A stretch of 64,000 nt of DNA from Pseudoroseicyclus tamaricis (GTDB lineage: Bacteria > Pseudomonadota > Alphaproteobacteria > Rhodobacterales > Rhodobacteraceae), in the NCBI RefSeq assembly GCF_012070395.1, contig NZ_JAAFYS010000001.1:40001-104000 (forward strand). Reading direction: 5' to 3'. Under the pieces are notes generated by a model. That model saw nothing but the letters and a program-made list of their open reading frames with translations. It did not search any database and had not been told where the DNA came from. Made by a program: the position numbers and the translations under genes. This document shows, in pieces, positions 19,857 through 28,093 of this stretch; positions within the stretch are counted from its first letter, which is position 1; the number at the start of each line of letters is the position of its first letter.

Positions 19857-20730
19857 GGCCACCCTCGCCGCGCATGGCGCGCGGGTGCAGGCACGGCTGA
19901 CGGCGCTGATCCCGGGCGCGGAGGGAGAGCTCGGCCGGCTGGCCGAGGCGATGGCCTACGCGGTGGACGGCGGCAAGCGGGTGCGCGGGGCGCTGGCCAT
20001 CGAGACGGCGGCGCTCTGCGGTCTGTCGCAGGAGACGGGGGAGATGGTCGCGGCGGCGGTGGAGGCCTTCCACGCCTATTCGCTCGTCCATGACGACCTG
20101 CCGGCGATGGACGATGACGACCTGCGCCGCGGGCGCCCCACCGTTCACAAGGCCTACGGGGAGGACATGGGCATCCTCGTCGGCGACGCGCTTCAGGCGC
20201 TGTCCTTCGAGGCGCTGGCCCGCATCGACGATCCCGCGGTGGTGCCCGGAGGGCTCGCCCGCGCCGTTGCCGGGCTGGCGGGCGTCGGCGGGGTGAACGG
20301 CATGGTGGGCGGGCAGTGGCTTGACCTTGCCGCCGAGCGCGGGCCCCGGCCGGCGGACCCGATGGCGCATATCACCCAGATCCAGCGGCTGAAGACGGGC
20401 GCGCTGATCCGCTACTCCGCTTCCGTCGCCGCGATGCTCTCCGGCCGCGATGCGGCGCCGCTGACGGGTTATGCCGATGCCATCGGCCTCGCCTTCCAGA
20501 TCCGCGACGACCTGCTGGACGTGGAGGGCAGCCCCGAGGAGGTCGGCAAGGCGACGGGCAAGGATGCCGGCCGGGGCAAGGCCACCTTCGTCGAGCTACT
20601 CGGCCCCGAGGCGGCGCGCGCCAAGGCCGAGGCGCTCGTGGAGGAGGCGGTGGAGGCCCTCGCGCCCTTCGGAGAGGAGGCGGATGTGCTGCGCGCCCTC
20701 GCACGCTTTATCGTGACCCGTAGAAATTGA
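19849..20730 (+). CDS. ispA: Polyprenyl synthetase (farnesyl diphosphate synthase type)
   Basis: 293 residues. It condenses isopentenyl diphosphate with allylic diphosphates to geranyl/farnesyl diphosphate. The first aspartate-rich motif is [14 protein letters not shown] (82-94) and the second is [11 protein letters not shown] (217-227); both magnesium-binding sites are complete. GGKRVRGAL (41-49) binds diphosphate. Chain length is most likely C15 by resemblance to IspA, but this is not decided by the sequence alone. It lies between xseB and dxs, a common arrangement in proteobacteria. Confidence 0.93.
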   Translation: MPEATLAAHGARVQARLTALIPGAEGELGRLAEAMAYAVDGGKRVRGALAIETAALCGLSQETGEMVAAAVEAFHAYSLVHDDLPAMDDDDLRRGRPTVHKAYGEDMGILVGDALQALSFEALARIDDPAVVPGGLARAVAGLAGVGGVNGMVGGQWLDLAAERGPRPADPMAHITQIQRLKTGALIRYSASVAAMLSGRDAAPLTGYADAIGLAFQIRDDLLDVEGSPEEVGKATGKDAGRGKATFVELLGPEAARAKAEALVEEAVEALAPFGEEADVLRALARFIVTRRN

Positions 20731-20767
20731 CCTGATAGACGGCCCGGACGCCCTATATGGCCCATTC

Positions 20768-22684
20768 ATGACCCAGACGCCCCATACGCCCCTGCTCGAC
20801 CGCGTTCGCACCCCGGCGGACCTCAAGGCCCTCAGCTTGCGCGAGCTCGACCAGCTCGCGGAGGAGCTCAGGGCCGAGACCATCTCCGCCGTCTCCGTCA
20901 CCGGGGGGCATCTCGGCGCGGGGCTGGGCGTGGTGGAGCTGACGGTGGCGCTGCATGCCGTCTTCGACGCGCCGCGCGACAAGATCATCTGGGATGTCGG
21001 GCACCAGGCCTATCCCCACAAGATCCTCACCGGGCGGCGCGACCGCATCCGCACGCTGCGCCAGAAGGGCGGGCTCTCCGGCTTCACCAAGCGCAGCGAG
21101 AGCCCCTACGATCCCTTCGGGGCGGCCCACAGCTCCACCTCCATCTCCGCCGCGCTGGGCTTCGCCATGGGGCGGGAGCTGGGGGCGGAGGGCGTGGGCG
21201 ACGCCATCGCGGTGATCGGCGACGGGGCGATGAGCGCCGGCATGGCCTACGAGGCGATGAACAACGCGGGCCATCTCGGCAAGCGGATGATCGTCATCCT
21301 CAACGACAACGAGATGTCCATCGCGCCGCCGGTGGGGGCGATGAGCGCCTACCTCTCCCGCCTCTACGCCGGCGCCCCGTTCCAGGACCTGAAGGCGGCG
21401 GCGAAGGGGGCGGTGAGCCTGCTGCCCGGGCCGTTCCGCGAGGGGGCGAAGCGGGCGAAGGACGTGCTCAAGCACATGGCCGTGGGTGGCTCGCTCTTCG
21501 AGGAGCTGAACTTCTCCTATGTCGGGCCCATCGACGGGCACGACATGGAGCAGCTGATGGCCGTTCTGCGCACCGTGAAGGCGCGGGCGGACGGGCCGGT
21601 GCTGATCCATACGATCACGAAGAAGGGCAAGGGCTACGCCCCGGCGGAGGACGCGGCCGACAAGGGGCACGCGACGTCGAAGTTCGACGTGGTGACCGGC
21701 AAGCAGAGCAAGGCCAAGAGCAACGCGCCGAGCTACACGAGCGTGTTCTCGGGCGCGCTGGTGAAGGAGGCGGAGAAGGACGACCGCGTCGTCGCCGTGA
21801 CGGCCGCGATGCCGGACGGCACGGGGCTGAAGGCCTTCATGGACCGCTTCGCGGACCGCTGCTTCGACGTCGGCATCGCCGAGCAGCACGCGGTGACCTT
21901 CTCGGCCGGGCTGGCGGCGGCGGGGATGAAGCCCTTCTGCGCCATCTACTCCACCTTCCTGCAGCGCGGCTACGACCAGGTCGTCCACGACGTCGCCATC
22001 CAGCGCCTGCCGGTGCGCTTCGCCATCGACCGGGCGGGGCTGGTCGGGGCGGACGGGGCGACCCACGCGGGCGCCTTCGACGTCGCCTACCTGAGCAACC
22101 TGCCGGGGTTCACGGTGATGGCGGCCGCCGACGAGGCGGAGCTGGTGCGCATGGTTGCCACGGCGGCGGCGCATGACGACGGGCCGATCGCCTTCCGCTT
22201 CCCGAGGGGAGAGGGCGTGGGCGTCGAGCTGCCCGAGGCGCCGGAGCCGCTGGAGATCGGCAAGGGCCGGGTGATCCGCGAGGGGAGCCGGGTGGCGATC
22301 CTCTCCCTCGGCACGAGGCTGGCGGAGGCGGAGAAGGCGGCGGACCTGCTCGCCCGCAAGGGCATCGAGCCGACGCTGGCCGACGCCCGCTTCGCCAAGC
22401 CGCTGGACGAGGAGCTGATCCTGAGGCTGGCCCGGGATCACGAGGCGCTGGTGACCGTGGAAGAGGGCGCCGTGGGCGGCTTCGGCAGCCACGTGGCGCA
22501 GCTGCTGGCGACGCGCGGCGTCTTCGACAAGGGCCTCGCCTTCCGCCCGATGTGCCTGCCGGACATCTTCATCGACCAGAGCTCGCCGGAGGACATGTAC
22601 CGCGTCGCCGGGCTCGCCGCCGAGGACATCGCGGCGACGGTGCAGGGCGCGCTGGGCCTGTCGGTGATGGAGCGCCGGGCGTAG
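20768..22684 (+). CDS. dxs: 1-deoxy-D-xylulose-5-phosphate synthase
   Basis: 638 residues, the standard length. It is the first enzyme of the MEP isoprenoid pathway (pyruvate + glyceraldehyde-3-phosphate to DXP). Family blocks present: [19 protein letters not shown], the ThDP-binding [25 protein letters not shown], and the transketolase pyrimidine domain [15 protein letters not shown] with its catalytic glutamate. It follows ispA after 37 bp in the same direction, so precursor supply and condensation are co-located. Downstream lie convergent genes separated by structured repeats. Confidence 0.97.
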   Translation: MTQTPHTPLLDRVRTPADLKALSLRELDQLAEELRAETISAVSVTGGHLGAGLGVVELTVALHAVFDAPRDKIIWDVGHQAYPHKILTGRRDRIRTLRQKGGLSGFTKRSESPYDPFGAAHSSTSISAALGFAMGRELGAEGVGDAIAVIGDGAMSAGMAYEAMNNAGHLGKRMIVILNDNEMSIAPPVGAMSAYLSRLYAGAPFQDLKAAAKGAVSLLPGPFREGAKRAKDVLKHMAVGGSLFEELNFSYVGPIDGHDMEQLMAVLRTVKARADGPVLIHTITKKGKGYAPAEDAADKGHATSKFDVVTGKQSKAKSNAPSYTSVFSGALVKEAEKDDRVVAVTAAMPDGTGLKAFMDRFADRCFDVGIAEQHAVTFSAGLAAAGMKPFCAIYSTFLQRGYDQVVHDVAIQRLPVRFAIDRAGLVGADGATHAGAFDVAYLSNLPGFTVMAAADEAELVRMVATAAAHDDGPIAFRFPRGEGVGVELPEAPEPLEIGKGRVIREGSRVAILSLGTRLAEAEKAADLLARKGIEPTLADARFAKPLDEELILRLARDHEALVTVEEGAVGGFGSHVAQLLATRGVFDKGLAFRPMCLPDIFIDQSSPEDMYRVAGLAAEDIAATVQGALGLSVMERRA

Positions 22685-22692
22685 GCGAAGGG

Positions 22693-22719
22693 GAGGTGGG
22701 TTGAAGACCCGCCTTACGG
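22693..22719 (+). repeat. 27-bp mini-hairpin element, diverged copy 1
   Basis: GAGGTGGGTTG-AAGACCC-GCCTTACGG. It differs from copies 2 and 3 at four positions. The stem changes convert A-T/A-U pairs into G-T/G-U pairs, so an RNA hairpin (GTGGGTT / GACCCGC) would be kept. It starts 9 bp after the dxs stop. Confidence 0.65.
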
Positions 22720-22789
22720 TTGGTGCGCCTCGTCGGGTGGGGTTAGGACCCACGTTTCGTCGGTTTCCTTGAGGAGAGACCTCTGCGCA

Positions 22790-22955
22790 GTTCCCCCCGC
22801 GCGGAAACAAGCCGCAGGCGCCGCGCGAGCGCCGGCCCGTCCCGGCGGGCTGGCGCTCTGGGTGGGCTTGGTGCTTCGCGGGGAGCGAGGAGGGGCGTGA
22901 CAGGCATAAAGCGTGCAGCGGAGCCGTCGGTGCGCCACCCCACGGGCCGGCGTGT
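22790..22955 (+). repeat. Dispersed structured intergenic repeat, copy B
   Basis: Same block order as copy A. Outer stem CGCCGGCCCGT (22830-22840) / ACGGGCCGGCG (22942-22952), 11 bp perfect. Relative to copy A the central T-A pair of the stem is a G-C pair here (GCCTGCCC/GGGCAGGC to GCCGGCCC/GGGCCGGC). It is followed 24 bp later by mini-hairpin copy 2. Confidence 0.8.
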
Positions 22956-22975
22956 GAGGGGGCGGCGGGCCGGGC

Positions 22976-23002
22976 GAGGTGGGTTGGAAACCCACCCTAC
23001 GG
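22976..23002 (+). repeat. 27-bp mini-hairpin element, copy 2
   Basis: GAGGTGGGTTGGAAACCCAC then CCTACGG, identical over 27 bp to the copy at 25278-25304. The core forms a 7-bp stem GTGGGTT / AACCCAC with a GGA loop. It sits just downstream of structured-repeat copy B. Confidence 0.8.
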
Positions 23003-23039
23003 GGTTCGCTCGGAACGAGGGCTTCGGAGACCCGGCCGC

Positions 23040-23212
23040 CGCTGCTTCCCCTCGCGCGGAATCAAGCCGCAGGCGCCGCGCGAGCGCCGGCCCGTCCCGG
23101 CGGGCTGGCGCTCTGGCTGTCGTACGCGCTGAGCGGGCCGCGGGGAGGGGCGTGGCTGGCATAAAGCACGCCGCTCAGCCGGTGCAGCGCCACCCCACGG
23201 GCCGGCGTGAGG
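23040..23212 (+). repeat. Dispersed structured intergenic repeat, copy C
   Basis: Same blocks as copies A and B, only about 250 bp from copy B. Outer stem CGCCGGCCCGT (23085-23095) / ACGGGCCGGCG (23197-23207). The loop still carries the GGGGAGGGGCGTGGC and GGCATAAAGC blocks. No mini-hairpin follows this copy. Confidence 0.8.
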
Positions 23213-23304
23213 CGGGGTCGCCTTTGGCGGATGTCTCCTAGCGGAACGGGCGCGGGCTTGGCGGGCTGCAGCCCGTCCTGCAGCCCGCCCCGCCGACCGC
23301 GCCC

Positions 23305-24960
23305 CTACCGGCGTGCCTCTCCGGCCGCCCGGGCCTCGCTCAGCGTCTGGCCGGGGGAGAGGGCCTCGGGGTCGAGCATCAGCTCTATGATGGCGAAGGT
23401 GCCGGAGGCCCCCGCGCGGGAGAAAGCGGCGGGGAAGTCCTCCGTCCGCTCCACCCGCTCGCCGTGGCCGCCGTAGGCTCGCGCGAGCGCCGGGAAGTCG
23501 GGGTTGACGAGGTCGGTGCCCGCCACCCGGGAGGGATAGGTCCGCTCCTGGTGGGCGCGGATGGTGCCGTAGCGGCCGTTGTTGGCGACCACGACGATCG
23601 GCGTCGCACCGTATTGCGCGGCGGTGGAGAGCTCATTGACCGTCATCTGCAGGCAGCCGTCGCCCGCCATGCAGACGACCGGCCGGTCCGGGTATTCCAG
23701 TGAGGCGGTGATGGCCGCCGGCAGCCCGTAGCCCATGGAGCCGGAGGTGGGCGCGAGCTGCGAGCGGAAGCGGCGGTAGCGGAAGTAGCGGTGCAGGAAG
23801 GCGGCGTAGTTGCCGGCGCCGTTGGTGACGATGGCCTCCTCGCCCAGATTCTCGGAGAGCCAGGAGACCACCTCCTCCATCTTCACCGCGCCCGGCGTCT
23901 GGCGGGGGGAGACCCAAGCCTCGTAATCGGCGCGGAGCGCGCTCGTCCAGCCCGACCAGTCGCGGCCGAGCGGCGCCTGCCGGGCGAGGGCGCGGATGAA
24001 GGAGATGGCGTCGGCCGTCACGCTCATGTCCGGGCGCCAGACGAGGCCGGTCTCTTCGGGGCCCGCATGCACATGCAGGATCGATGGGCCGGGGCGCCCC
24101 GGCTCCAGCGCCGTGTAACTCTTCGAGGCGTTCTCGCCGAGGCGCGTGCCGAGGAGGAGCACCCGGTCCGCCTCCGCCAGCCGGGCGAAGAGCTTGGGGT
24201 TGCCGCCGACGGAGAGGTCGCCGGCATAGCCCGGGTGGCGGTTGTCGAGGTAATCCTGCCGGCGGAAGCTCAGCGCCACGGGCAGCCCTTGGGCGGTGGC
24301 GAAGCGGCCGAGATCGGCCGCCGCCTCCTCCGACCAGTGCGGGCCGCCGGCGACGATCAGCGGCCGCTCCGCCCCGGCCAGCCAGCCGAGCGCGTCCTGC
24401 GCGGTGCTCTCGAAGGTCGGCGCCAGCTCGATGGGCGGATGCGCGAGGTCGGTGACGTCGGCGGTGCCGGAGAGCACGTCCTCCGGCAGGGCGAGGAGGA
24501 CCGGGCCGGGGCGGCCGGCGGTGGCGACGTGCCATGCGCGGGCGACGTATTCCGGCAGGCGGGCGGTATCGGTCACCTCGGCGGACCACTTGCACAGGCC
24601 CCCGAAGGCGGCGCGGTAGTCGACCTCCTGGAAGGCCTCGCGATCCTTGTGGCCGCGCGGCACCTGCCCGACGAAGAGGATCATCGGCGTGGAATCCTGC
24701 CGCGCGACATGGAGGCCGGCGGCGGCGTTGGCGGCACCGGGGCCGCGGGTGACGAAGCAGAGCCCGGGGTTGCCGGTCAGCTTGGCATGGGCCTCCGCCA
24801 TCATCGCGGCCCCGCCCTCCTGCCGGGCGGTGACGAGCGAGATCGGCGCGTCGTGGAGGGCGTCGAGCACGGCGAGGAAGCTCTCCCCCGGCACGCAGAA
24901 GGCGCGCCGCGCGCCGAGACGGACGAGCTGGTCGACGAGGATCTGGCCGCCGTGGCGCAT
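23305..24960 (-). CDS. Thiamine-diphosphate enzyme, acetolactate-synthase-like
   Basis: 551 residues with the three-domain architecture of pyruvate-oxidase-type ThDP enzymes. The N-terminal pyrimidine-binding domain has the catalytic glutamate in TARQEGGAAM. The central domain has the typical GRPGPVLLALPEDV region. The C-terminal PP-binding domain has GDGCLQMTVNELSTAAQYGATPIVVVANNGRYGT (GDG...NN motif). Start ATG 24960 follows AGGAG; the upstream extension runs into repeat copy D. No small regulatory subunit gene (ilvN) is adjacent, so this is probably not the anabolic acetolactate synthase. The substrate (2-keto acid or other) is unresolved. Confidence 0.85.
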   Translation of the reverse strand: MRHGGQILVDQLVRLGARRAFCVPGESFLAVLDALHDAPISLVTARQEGGAAMMAEAHAKLTGNPGLCFVTRGPGAANAAAGLHVARQDSTPMILFVGQVPRGHKDREAFQEVDYRAAFGGLCKWSAEVTDTARLPEYVARAWHVATAGRPGPVLLALPEDVLSGTADVTDLAHPPIELAPTFESTAQDALGWLAGAERPLIVAGGPHWSEEAAADLGRFATAQGLPVALSFRRQDYLDNRHPGYAGDLSVGGNPKLFARLAEADRVLLLGTRLGENASKSYTALEPGRPGPSILHVHAGPEETGLVWRPDMSVTADAISFIRALARQAPLGRDWSGWTSALRADYEAWVSPRQTPGAVKMEEVVSWLSENLGEEAIVTNGAGNYAAFLHRYFRYRRFRSQLAPTSGSMGYGLPAAITASLEYPDRPVVCMAGDGCLQMTVNELSTAAQYGATPIVVVANNGRYGTIRAHQERTYPSRVAGTDLVNPDFPALARAYGGHGERVERTEDFPAAFSRAGASGTFAIIELMLDPEALSPGQTLSEARAAGEARR

Positions 24961-25074
24961 GGGAGAGGCTCCTTGAGGTGCTGGGCGCACCATGAGCGAG
25001 GGGCGGAGCGGGAGCAAGGGAGGGGGCCGGGCGACTCGCTTTGGGGGCGGGAGCCATTGGTGGCACCTCCGAGC

Positions 25075-25250
25075 GTTGCCCCCGCCCGGTGCGCGCCAAA
25101 GGCGCAGGGCGAGCGCCTGCCCGTCCCGCGGGCTGGCGCTCTGGTGGGGCTTGGTGCTCCGCCCGGATCGGGGAGGGGTGTGGCTGGCATAAAGTGCGCC
25201 GCTCGACCGTCGGAGCGCCACCCCACGGGCAGGCGCTGGCCCTGCGCCGG
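25075..25250 (+). repeat. Dispersed structured intergenic repeat, copy D
   Basis: Arms 25101-25124 (GGCGCAGGGC then GAGCGCCTGCCCGT) and 25225-25248 (ACGGGCAGGCGCTGGCCCTGCGCC) pair at 23 of 24 positions. The basal part differs from copy A in both arms in a matched way (CAGGG / CCCTG here, CCGGG / CCCGG in A). Inner blocks GGCATAAAG and GCGCCACCCC are kept. One base is missing in the CCCGTCCCGCGGG loop relative to the others, which breaks any common reading frame. Confidence 0.8.
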
Positions 25251-25277
25251 AGAGGGGTGCGCGGGGTGGAGAGCGGG

Positions 25278-25304
25278 GAGGTGGGTTGGAAACCCACCCT
25301 ACGG
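25278..25304 (+). repeat. 27-bp mini-hairpin element, copy 3
   Basis: Identical over 27 bp to 22976-23002. It lies 30 bp after the end of structured-repeat copy D, the same arrangement as behind copy B, so the long repeat and the mini-hairpin behave as one composite element. Confidence 0.8.
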
Positions 25305-25329
25305 TGTCGGATCGGCTTGGCCCGGCGGC

Positions 25330-26319
25330 CTACGGGGTGAACTCGCCGGGAATGTCTGCGTGGCCGTCCAGCACCAGCTCTGCCATGCGCTCGCCGACCA
25401 GCGGGGCGAGGCCGAGGCCGATCTTGTAGCCGCCGTTGGCGATGTAGCCGTCCTGCCACCGGCCAAGAAGCAGGCGCTGGCGGGCGCGGGGGCGGAGGCC
25501 GGCCCAGCGGGTGAGGACGGGGGCCGATCCCAGCTCGGGGATCAGCGACGCGGCCTTGGCGAGGACCTTGTCGAGGCGGTGGTCCGTCCCGAGACCCTCC
25601 GCCTCCGGCTCCGTCGTCGAGCCGATGGCCACGGTGCCGTCGGCGTGGGGGACGATGTGGAGGCCGGGGGCGGAGATCTGCGGGGCGGTGCGGCGGTCGA
25701 GGCGGAGGAGCAAGGCCTGGCCCTTCACGCCGCCGCCGAGGCCGGCCTCGGACAGGCCGGCGGCGCCTGTGGCCCAGATCACCGGGCCCTCCGACGCCCC
25801 CTCCCGCAGCACCTCGCCGCCCAGTGCCGTCACCGCGGCCGCGAGGGCGGCGCAGGCGGCGGAGGGGGAGAGGCGGGCGGAGGCGGTGTCGTGGATCAGC
25901 CAGCCGGAGGGGGAGGCGGGGGCGAAGGGGCCGGCGTCGGAGGCCGGGATGACGCGCCATGTCGCCGCCGCGCCCCAGTGATCCGCAGCGCCGGCCTGCC
26001 GCTCGCGGGCGCGGGCGACGGCAGGCTCGTCGCGCAGGGGCTGGAGGCGGCCGAGGCGGGCGTAGCCGGGGGAGAGGCCGCCGGCCTCCTCGACGGCGCG
26101 CCACCAGTCCTCCGCCTTCAGCAGGGCTTCCCACTGGAAGGCCTTGAGCGCGTCCCACCCCTCCGGCGCGTGGGGGGCGAGGGCACCGACGACGCCGCCG
26201 GAGGCGCCGGCGCCGGGCCCGCCGGGGTCGATCACCCGCACGCGGGCGCCGCGGCGGGCGGCGGCGAAGGCGATGGAGAGGCCGAAGGCGCCGGCGCCCA
26301 TGATGGTGAGGTCAGCCAT
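25330..26319 (-). CDS. FAD-dependent amine/amino-acid oxidoreductase (DAAO family; possible stand-alone MnmC oxidase)
   Basis: 329 residues. The N-terminal FAD-binding motif is IMGAGAFGLSIAFAAARRG, followed by an acidic strand end (RVRVID). C-terminal GYIANGGYKIGLGLAPLVGERMAEL is typical of the DAAO fold. In many proteobacteria this domain is fused behind the MnmD methyltransferase as MnmC, which removes a carboxymethyl group from wobble-uridine intermediates. Here the two are separate and divergent (MnmD starts 180 bp away). The tRNA role is inferred from this neighbourhood; glycine/sarcosine oxidase activity is the alternative. Confidence 0.75.
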   Translation of the reverse strand: MADLTIMGAGAFGLSIAFAAARRGARVRVIDPGGPGAGASGGVVGALAPHAPEGWDALKAFQWEALLKAEDWWRAVEEAGGLSPGYARLGRLQPLRDEPAVARARERQAGAADHWGAAATWRVIPASDAGPFAPASPSGWLIHDTASARLSPSAACAALAAAVTALGGEVLREGASEGPVIWATGAAGLSEAGLGGGVKGQALLLRLDRRTAPQISAPGLHIVPHADGTVAIGSTTEPEAEGLGTDHRLDKVLAKAASLIPELGSAPVLTRWAGLRPRARQRLLLGRWQDGYIANGGYKIGLGLAPLVGERMAELVLDGHADIPGEFTP

Positions 26320-26498
26320 GGGCGCCTCGGCAAGTCGAGATGCGCGCGCTCATCCTCAGGGACGGGCGAGTGCGACGTTCAGCGCCCTCGCAGAGGCGCG
26401 CCGGCGGGAGGGGCAGGCCCGCTCGCCCCGCTCTCAGGTCACGCATGGACAATTCCGGCCCTCCCCCGCATGGTCCCGCCGTTCTAGGGCAGGGTGCG

Positions 26499-27164
26499 AT
26501 GCAGGAAAAGCGGGCTGAGGTGGCGTGGAAGGAGGGGGTGCCCGTCGCCACCCGCTTCGATGACCCGTATTTCTCCCTCGCCGACGGCGCGGCGGAGACG
26601 GCGCATGTCTTCCTCGCCGGCAATGGCTTGCCCGGGCGCTTCCGGGACGGGTTCTCCATCGCCGAGCTGGGGTTCGGGACGGGGCTGAACTTCCTCGTCA
26701 CGCTTGCTGCATGGAAGGCCAGCGGCACGGCGGGCGATTTCGCCTATGCCTCCTTCGAGGCCTTCCCGATGGCGGCGGAGGATCTGGCCACCGCCCATGC
26801 CGCCTTCCCGGCGCTGGAGGAGGAGGCGGAGGCCCTGCGCGCGGCGATGGAAGCCGGCCCGCCGCCCTGGCATATCGGGCCGGCCTTCCTGACGCTGATC
26901 GAGGGGGATGCGCGCGAGACGCTGGCGCGCTGGGGCGGGCGGGCCGATGCGTGGTTCCTCGACGGCTTCGCGCCGGCGAAGAACCCCGAGCTCTGGGAGC
27001 CGCCGCTCCTTGCCGAGGTCGCCCGGCACACCGCGCCCGGCGGCAGCTTCGCCACCTATACCGCCGCCGGCCATGTGCGCCGGGCGCTGGCGGAGGCGGG
27101 CTTCACGGTGGAGCGGCGCACCGGCTACGGGGCCAAGCGCCACATGACGGCGGGAGTGCTCTGA
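26499..27164 (+). CDS. mnmD: tRNA 5-(methyl)aminomethyl-2-thiouridine methyltransferase (MnmD)
   Basis: About 222 residues. SAM-dependent enzyme completing the mnm5s2U34 wobble modification. Signatures: VPVATRFDDPYFSLADGAAETAHVFLAGNGLP, the SAM-binding IAELGFGTGLNFL, the DGFAPAKNPELWE substrate loop, and the C-terminal GYGAKRHM. ATG 26499 matches the usual N-terminus and is preceded by AGGGCAGGG; ATG 26445 would add 18 residues and the open frame extends further without coding character. The stop overlaps the next ATG by 1 bp (TGATG). The FAD domain normally fused to it in MnmC is absent and may be supplied by the divergent upstream gene. Confidence 0.9.
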   Translation: MQEKRAEVAWKEGVPVATRFDDPYFSLADGAAETAHVFLAGNGLPGRFRDGFSIAELGFGTGLNFLVTLAAWKASGTAGDFAYASFEAFPMAAEDLATAHAAFPALEEEAEALRAAMEAGPPPWHIGPAFLTLIEGDARETLARWGGRADAWFLDGFAPAKNPELWEPPLLAEVARHTAPGGSFATYTAAGHVRRALAEAGFTVERRTGYGAKRHMTAGVL

Positions 27165-28036
27165 TGCAGGCGGATGCGCGCAAGGGCATCGCGCTGATGA
27201 TGCTGACGACGATTATCTTCGCCTGCCAGGACGGCATCTCCCGCCATCTGGCGGAGGAGTACAACGTCTTCATGGTGGTGATGATCCGTTACTGGTTCTT
27301 TGCCGCCTTCGTCATCTCCATCGCGCGGGCCCAGTCCGGCTCCATCCGCAAGGCGGCGACGACCAGCCAGCCGGCCGTGCAGATCTTCCGCTCGCTGCTG
27401 CTGGCGACGGAGATCTTCGTCATGGTCGCCGGTTTCGTGGCGCTGGGGCTGGTGGAGGCGCATGCCATCTTCGCCGCCTACCCGCTGATCGTCGCCGCGC
27501 TCTCCGGCCCCGTCCTTGGCGAGACGGTGGGCTGGCGGCGCTGGGTGGCCATCGGGGTGGGCTTCGTCGGAGTGCTGGTGATCCTCGAGCCGGGGTTCGG
27601 CGTCTTCTCCCCCGCCGCCATCCTGCCGCTGATCGCGGCGGTGATGTTCGCGCTCTACTCGCTGCTCAACCGCTATGTCGCCCGGCGCGACAGCGCGGCG
27701 ACGTCCTTCTTCTGGACGGGCGTGACCGGCGCGGTGCTGGCCACCGCCGTGGGCGCGTGGTTCTGGGAGCCGATGACGGGCGGGGACTGGGCGTGGATGG
27801 CGGTGCTCTGCGTCTCCGGCGCGGCGGGGCACTGGACGCTGATCCGCACCTACGAGGTGGCGGAGGCGAGCATGGTGCAGCCCTTCGCCTATTTCCAGCT
27901 CGTCTGGGGCAGCGCCATCGGGCTCTTCGTCTTCGGAGAGACGCTGGAGCTGCACGTGGCGGTGGGCGCGGCCATCGTCGTCTCCGCCGGGGTGTTCACG
28001 CTGATCCGGGCGCGCAAGGCGCGGCGCCGGGGCTGA
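27164..28036 (+). CDS. DMT-superfamily (EamA) transporter
   Basis: 290 residues with about ten hydrophobic helices in two EamA halves (about 8-135 and 145-285). The conserved glutamate-proline region VLGETVGWRRWVAIGVGFVGVLVIL ends the first half and FGETLELHVAVGAAIVVSAG the second. The protein is a probable inner-membrane exporter of small metabolites, with substrate unknown. It is translationally coupled to mnmD (1-bp overlap). Two perfect palindromes follow its stop. Confidence 0.85.
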   Translation: MQADARKGIALMMLTTIIFACQDGISRHLAEEYNVFMVVMIRYWFFAAFVISIARAQSGSIRKAATTSQPAVQIFRSLLLATEIFVMVAGFVALGLVEAHAIFAAYPLIVAALSGPVLGETVGWRRWVAIGVGFVGVLVILEPGFGVFSPAAILPLIAAVMFALYSLLNRYVARRDSAATSFFWTGVTGAVLATAVGAWFWEPMTGGDWAWMAVLCVSGAAGHWTLIRTYEVAEASMVQPFAYFQLVWGSAIGLFVFGETLELHVAVGAAIVVSAGVFTLIRARKARRRG

Positions 28037-28057
28037 CGGAATTCGCGCGAATTCCGT
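28036..28057. terminator. Perfect 22-bp palindrome 1 between convergent genes
   Basis: ACGGAATTCGC / GCGAATTCCGT, perfectly self-complementary. It starts at the last base of the transporter stop codon. Together with palindrome 2 it fills the convergent gap. A bidirectional transcript-end role is likely although no T run follows. Confidence 0.6.
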
Positions 28058-28058
28058 G

Positions 28059-28082
28059 CACGATGTCCGCGCGGACATCGTG
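28059..28082. terminator. Perfect 24-bp palindrome 2 between convergent genes
   Basis: CACGATGTCCGC / GCGGACATCGTG, perfectly self-complementary, one base after palindrome 1. Both palindromes share the centre TYCGCGCGRA but have unrelated arms. Confidence 0.6.
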
Positions 28083-28093
28083 GGCTTTGGGCG

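Larger units (their letters stand above)
22685..23304. other. Repeat-rich intergenic region between convergent genes
   Basis: About 620 bases without a supported gene. It contains two copies of the long structured repeat (B and C) and two copies of a 27-bp mini-hairpin (22693-22719 and 22976-23002). It also has a degenerate third hairpin-like stretch around 22730-22755. ORFs here are shadows of the repeats. Confidence 0.7.
24961..25329. other. Intergenic region holding structured-repeat copy D and mini-hairpin 3
   Basis: About 370 bases between two minus-strand genes. Apart from the two repeats it probably contains the promoter of the ThDP enzyme near 24961-25060. No gene is seen. Confidence 0.6.
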
